Below, piece by piece: positions 63,953-64,000 of a DNA stretch of 64,000 bases (the stretch's first letter is position 1; each line of letters starts with the position of its first letter). The stretch covers positions 1 to 64,000 of the forward strand of contig JAPPHA010000116.1 in assembly GCA_028874915.1 (NCBI GenBank), given 5' to 3'. The stretch is from Paracoccaceae bacterium (GTDB taxonomy: Bacteria > Pseudomonadota > Alphaproteobacteria > Rhodobacterales > Rhodobacteraceae). Made by a program: the position numbers and the translations under genes. The notes beneath the pieces are model-generated. The model was given only the letters and a program-made list of their open reading frames with translations, was not told the DNA's origin and searched no databases.

Positions 63953-64000
63953 TCACTGCCAGATGTAGTAGCCTTCCTCGTCCATGAGTGCGCGGGTGCG
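63953..64000 (-). CDS. C-terminal end of an ABC transporter solute-binding protein (cut by window edge)
   Basis: The last 15 codons of a minus-strand gene are visible: RTRALMDEEGYYIWQ and a TGA stop at 63953-63955. Position directly upstream of two sugar-type permeases makes an extracellular sugar-binding protein the likely identity; binding proteins often end in such an aromatic tail. The rest lies beyond 64000. Confidence 0.6.
   Translation of the reverse strand, partial: RTRALMDEEGYYIWQ

Overview
The window looks like a piece of a GC-rich alphaproteobacterial chromosome. The evidence is the gene order NDUFAF5-like methyltransferase-hemH-mutT-argJ-PpiC-secA, the YlxR/L7Ae fusion between nusA and infB, and the hemD-mitofilin(Mic60)-HemY string, which is a hallmark of Alphaproteobacteria. 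I cannot name a genus. No rRNA, tRNA, CRISPR array or intact mobile element was found.

Layout. 1-12,590 is a catabolic island: a tripartite tricarboxylate transporter (tctCBA), a HutC-type GntR regulator, and a divergent operon. That operon encodes a split transketolase whose two halves bracket an SDR and an acetoin-dehydrogenase-like E1 alpha/beta pair with a stand-alone 80-residue lipoyl protein, followed by a succinate-semialdehyde-type aldehyde dehydrogenase and an enolase-superfamily enzyme. A second SDR gene closes the island, and a decayed IS200/IS605-type tnpB (12,595-13,140) marks its border.

13.4-35.5 kb is core genome: heme (hemH), nucleotide sanitation (mutT), arginine (argJ), export (PpiC-type foldase, secA), an SDR that lacks the catalytic lysine, map, sfsA, a cinA-like gene, GNAT and AhpD-like genes, then the translation/transcription operon rimP-nusA-ylxR-infB running straight into hslV-hslU. 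A good sigma70 promoter and a Rho-independent hairpin sit directly in front of rimP and form an attenuator-type leader.

35.8-52.9 kb is mixed: a two-TM K+ channel-like protein, a 1.2-kb stretch without a recognisable gene, SCO1/SenC, an HD hydrolase, ahcY, a TAXI-TRAP transporter operon, EVE protein, gpsA, tsaD, then hemD-mic60-hemY and a Rieske oxygenase.

53.5-64.0 kb is a second catabolic region, all on the minus strand: adenine deaminase overlapping a nucleoside hydrolase, a second nucleoside hydrolase, then a carbohydrate ABC transporter (solute-binding protein cut by the window end, two permeases), a shortened Tm-1-like protein, a class II aldolase and a fused aldolase/SDR. This reads as uptake and cleavage of a sugar or nucleoside-derived substrate.

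Across three unrelated transporter operons (TTT, TAXI-TRAP, ABC) a strong GC hairpin without a T-run lies between the binding-protein gene and the permease gene, presumably setting the ratio of the two products. Several short gene remnants (tnpB, a HigB-like toxin, a Tat-signal start, the Tm-1-like gene) show that the accessory segments have been remodelled.
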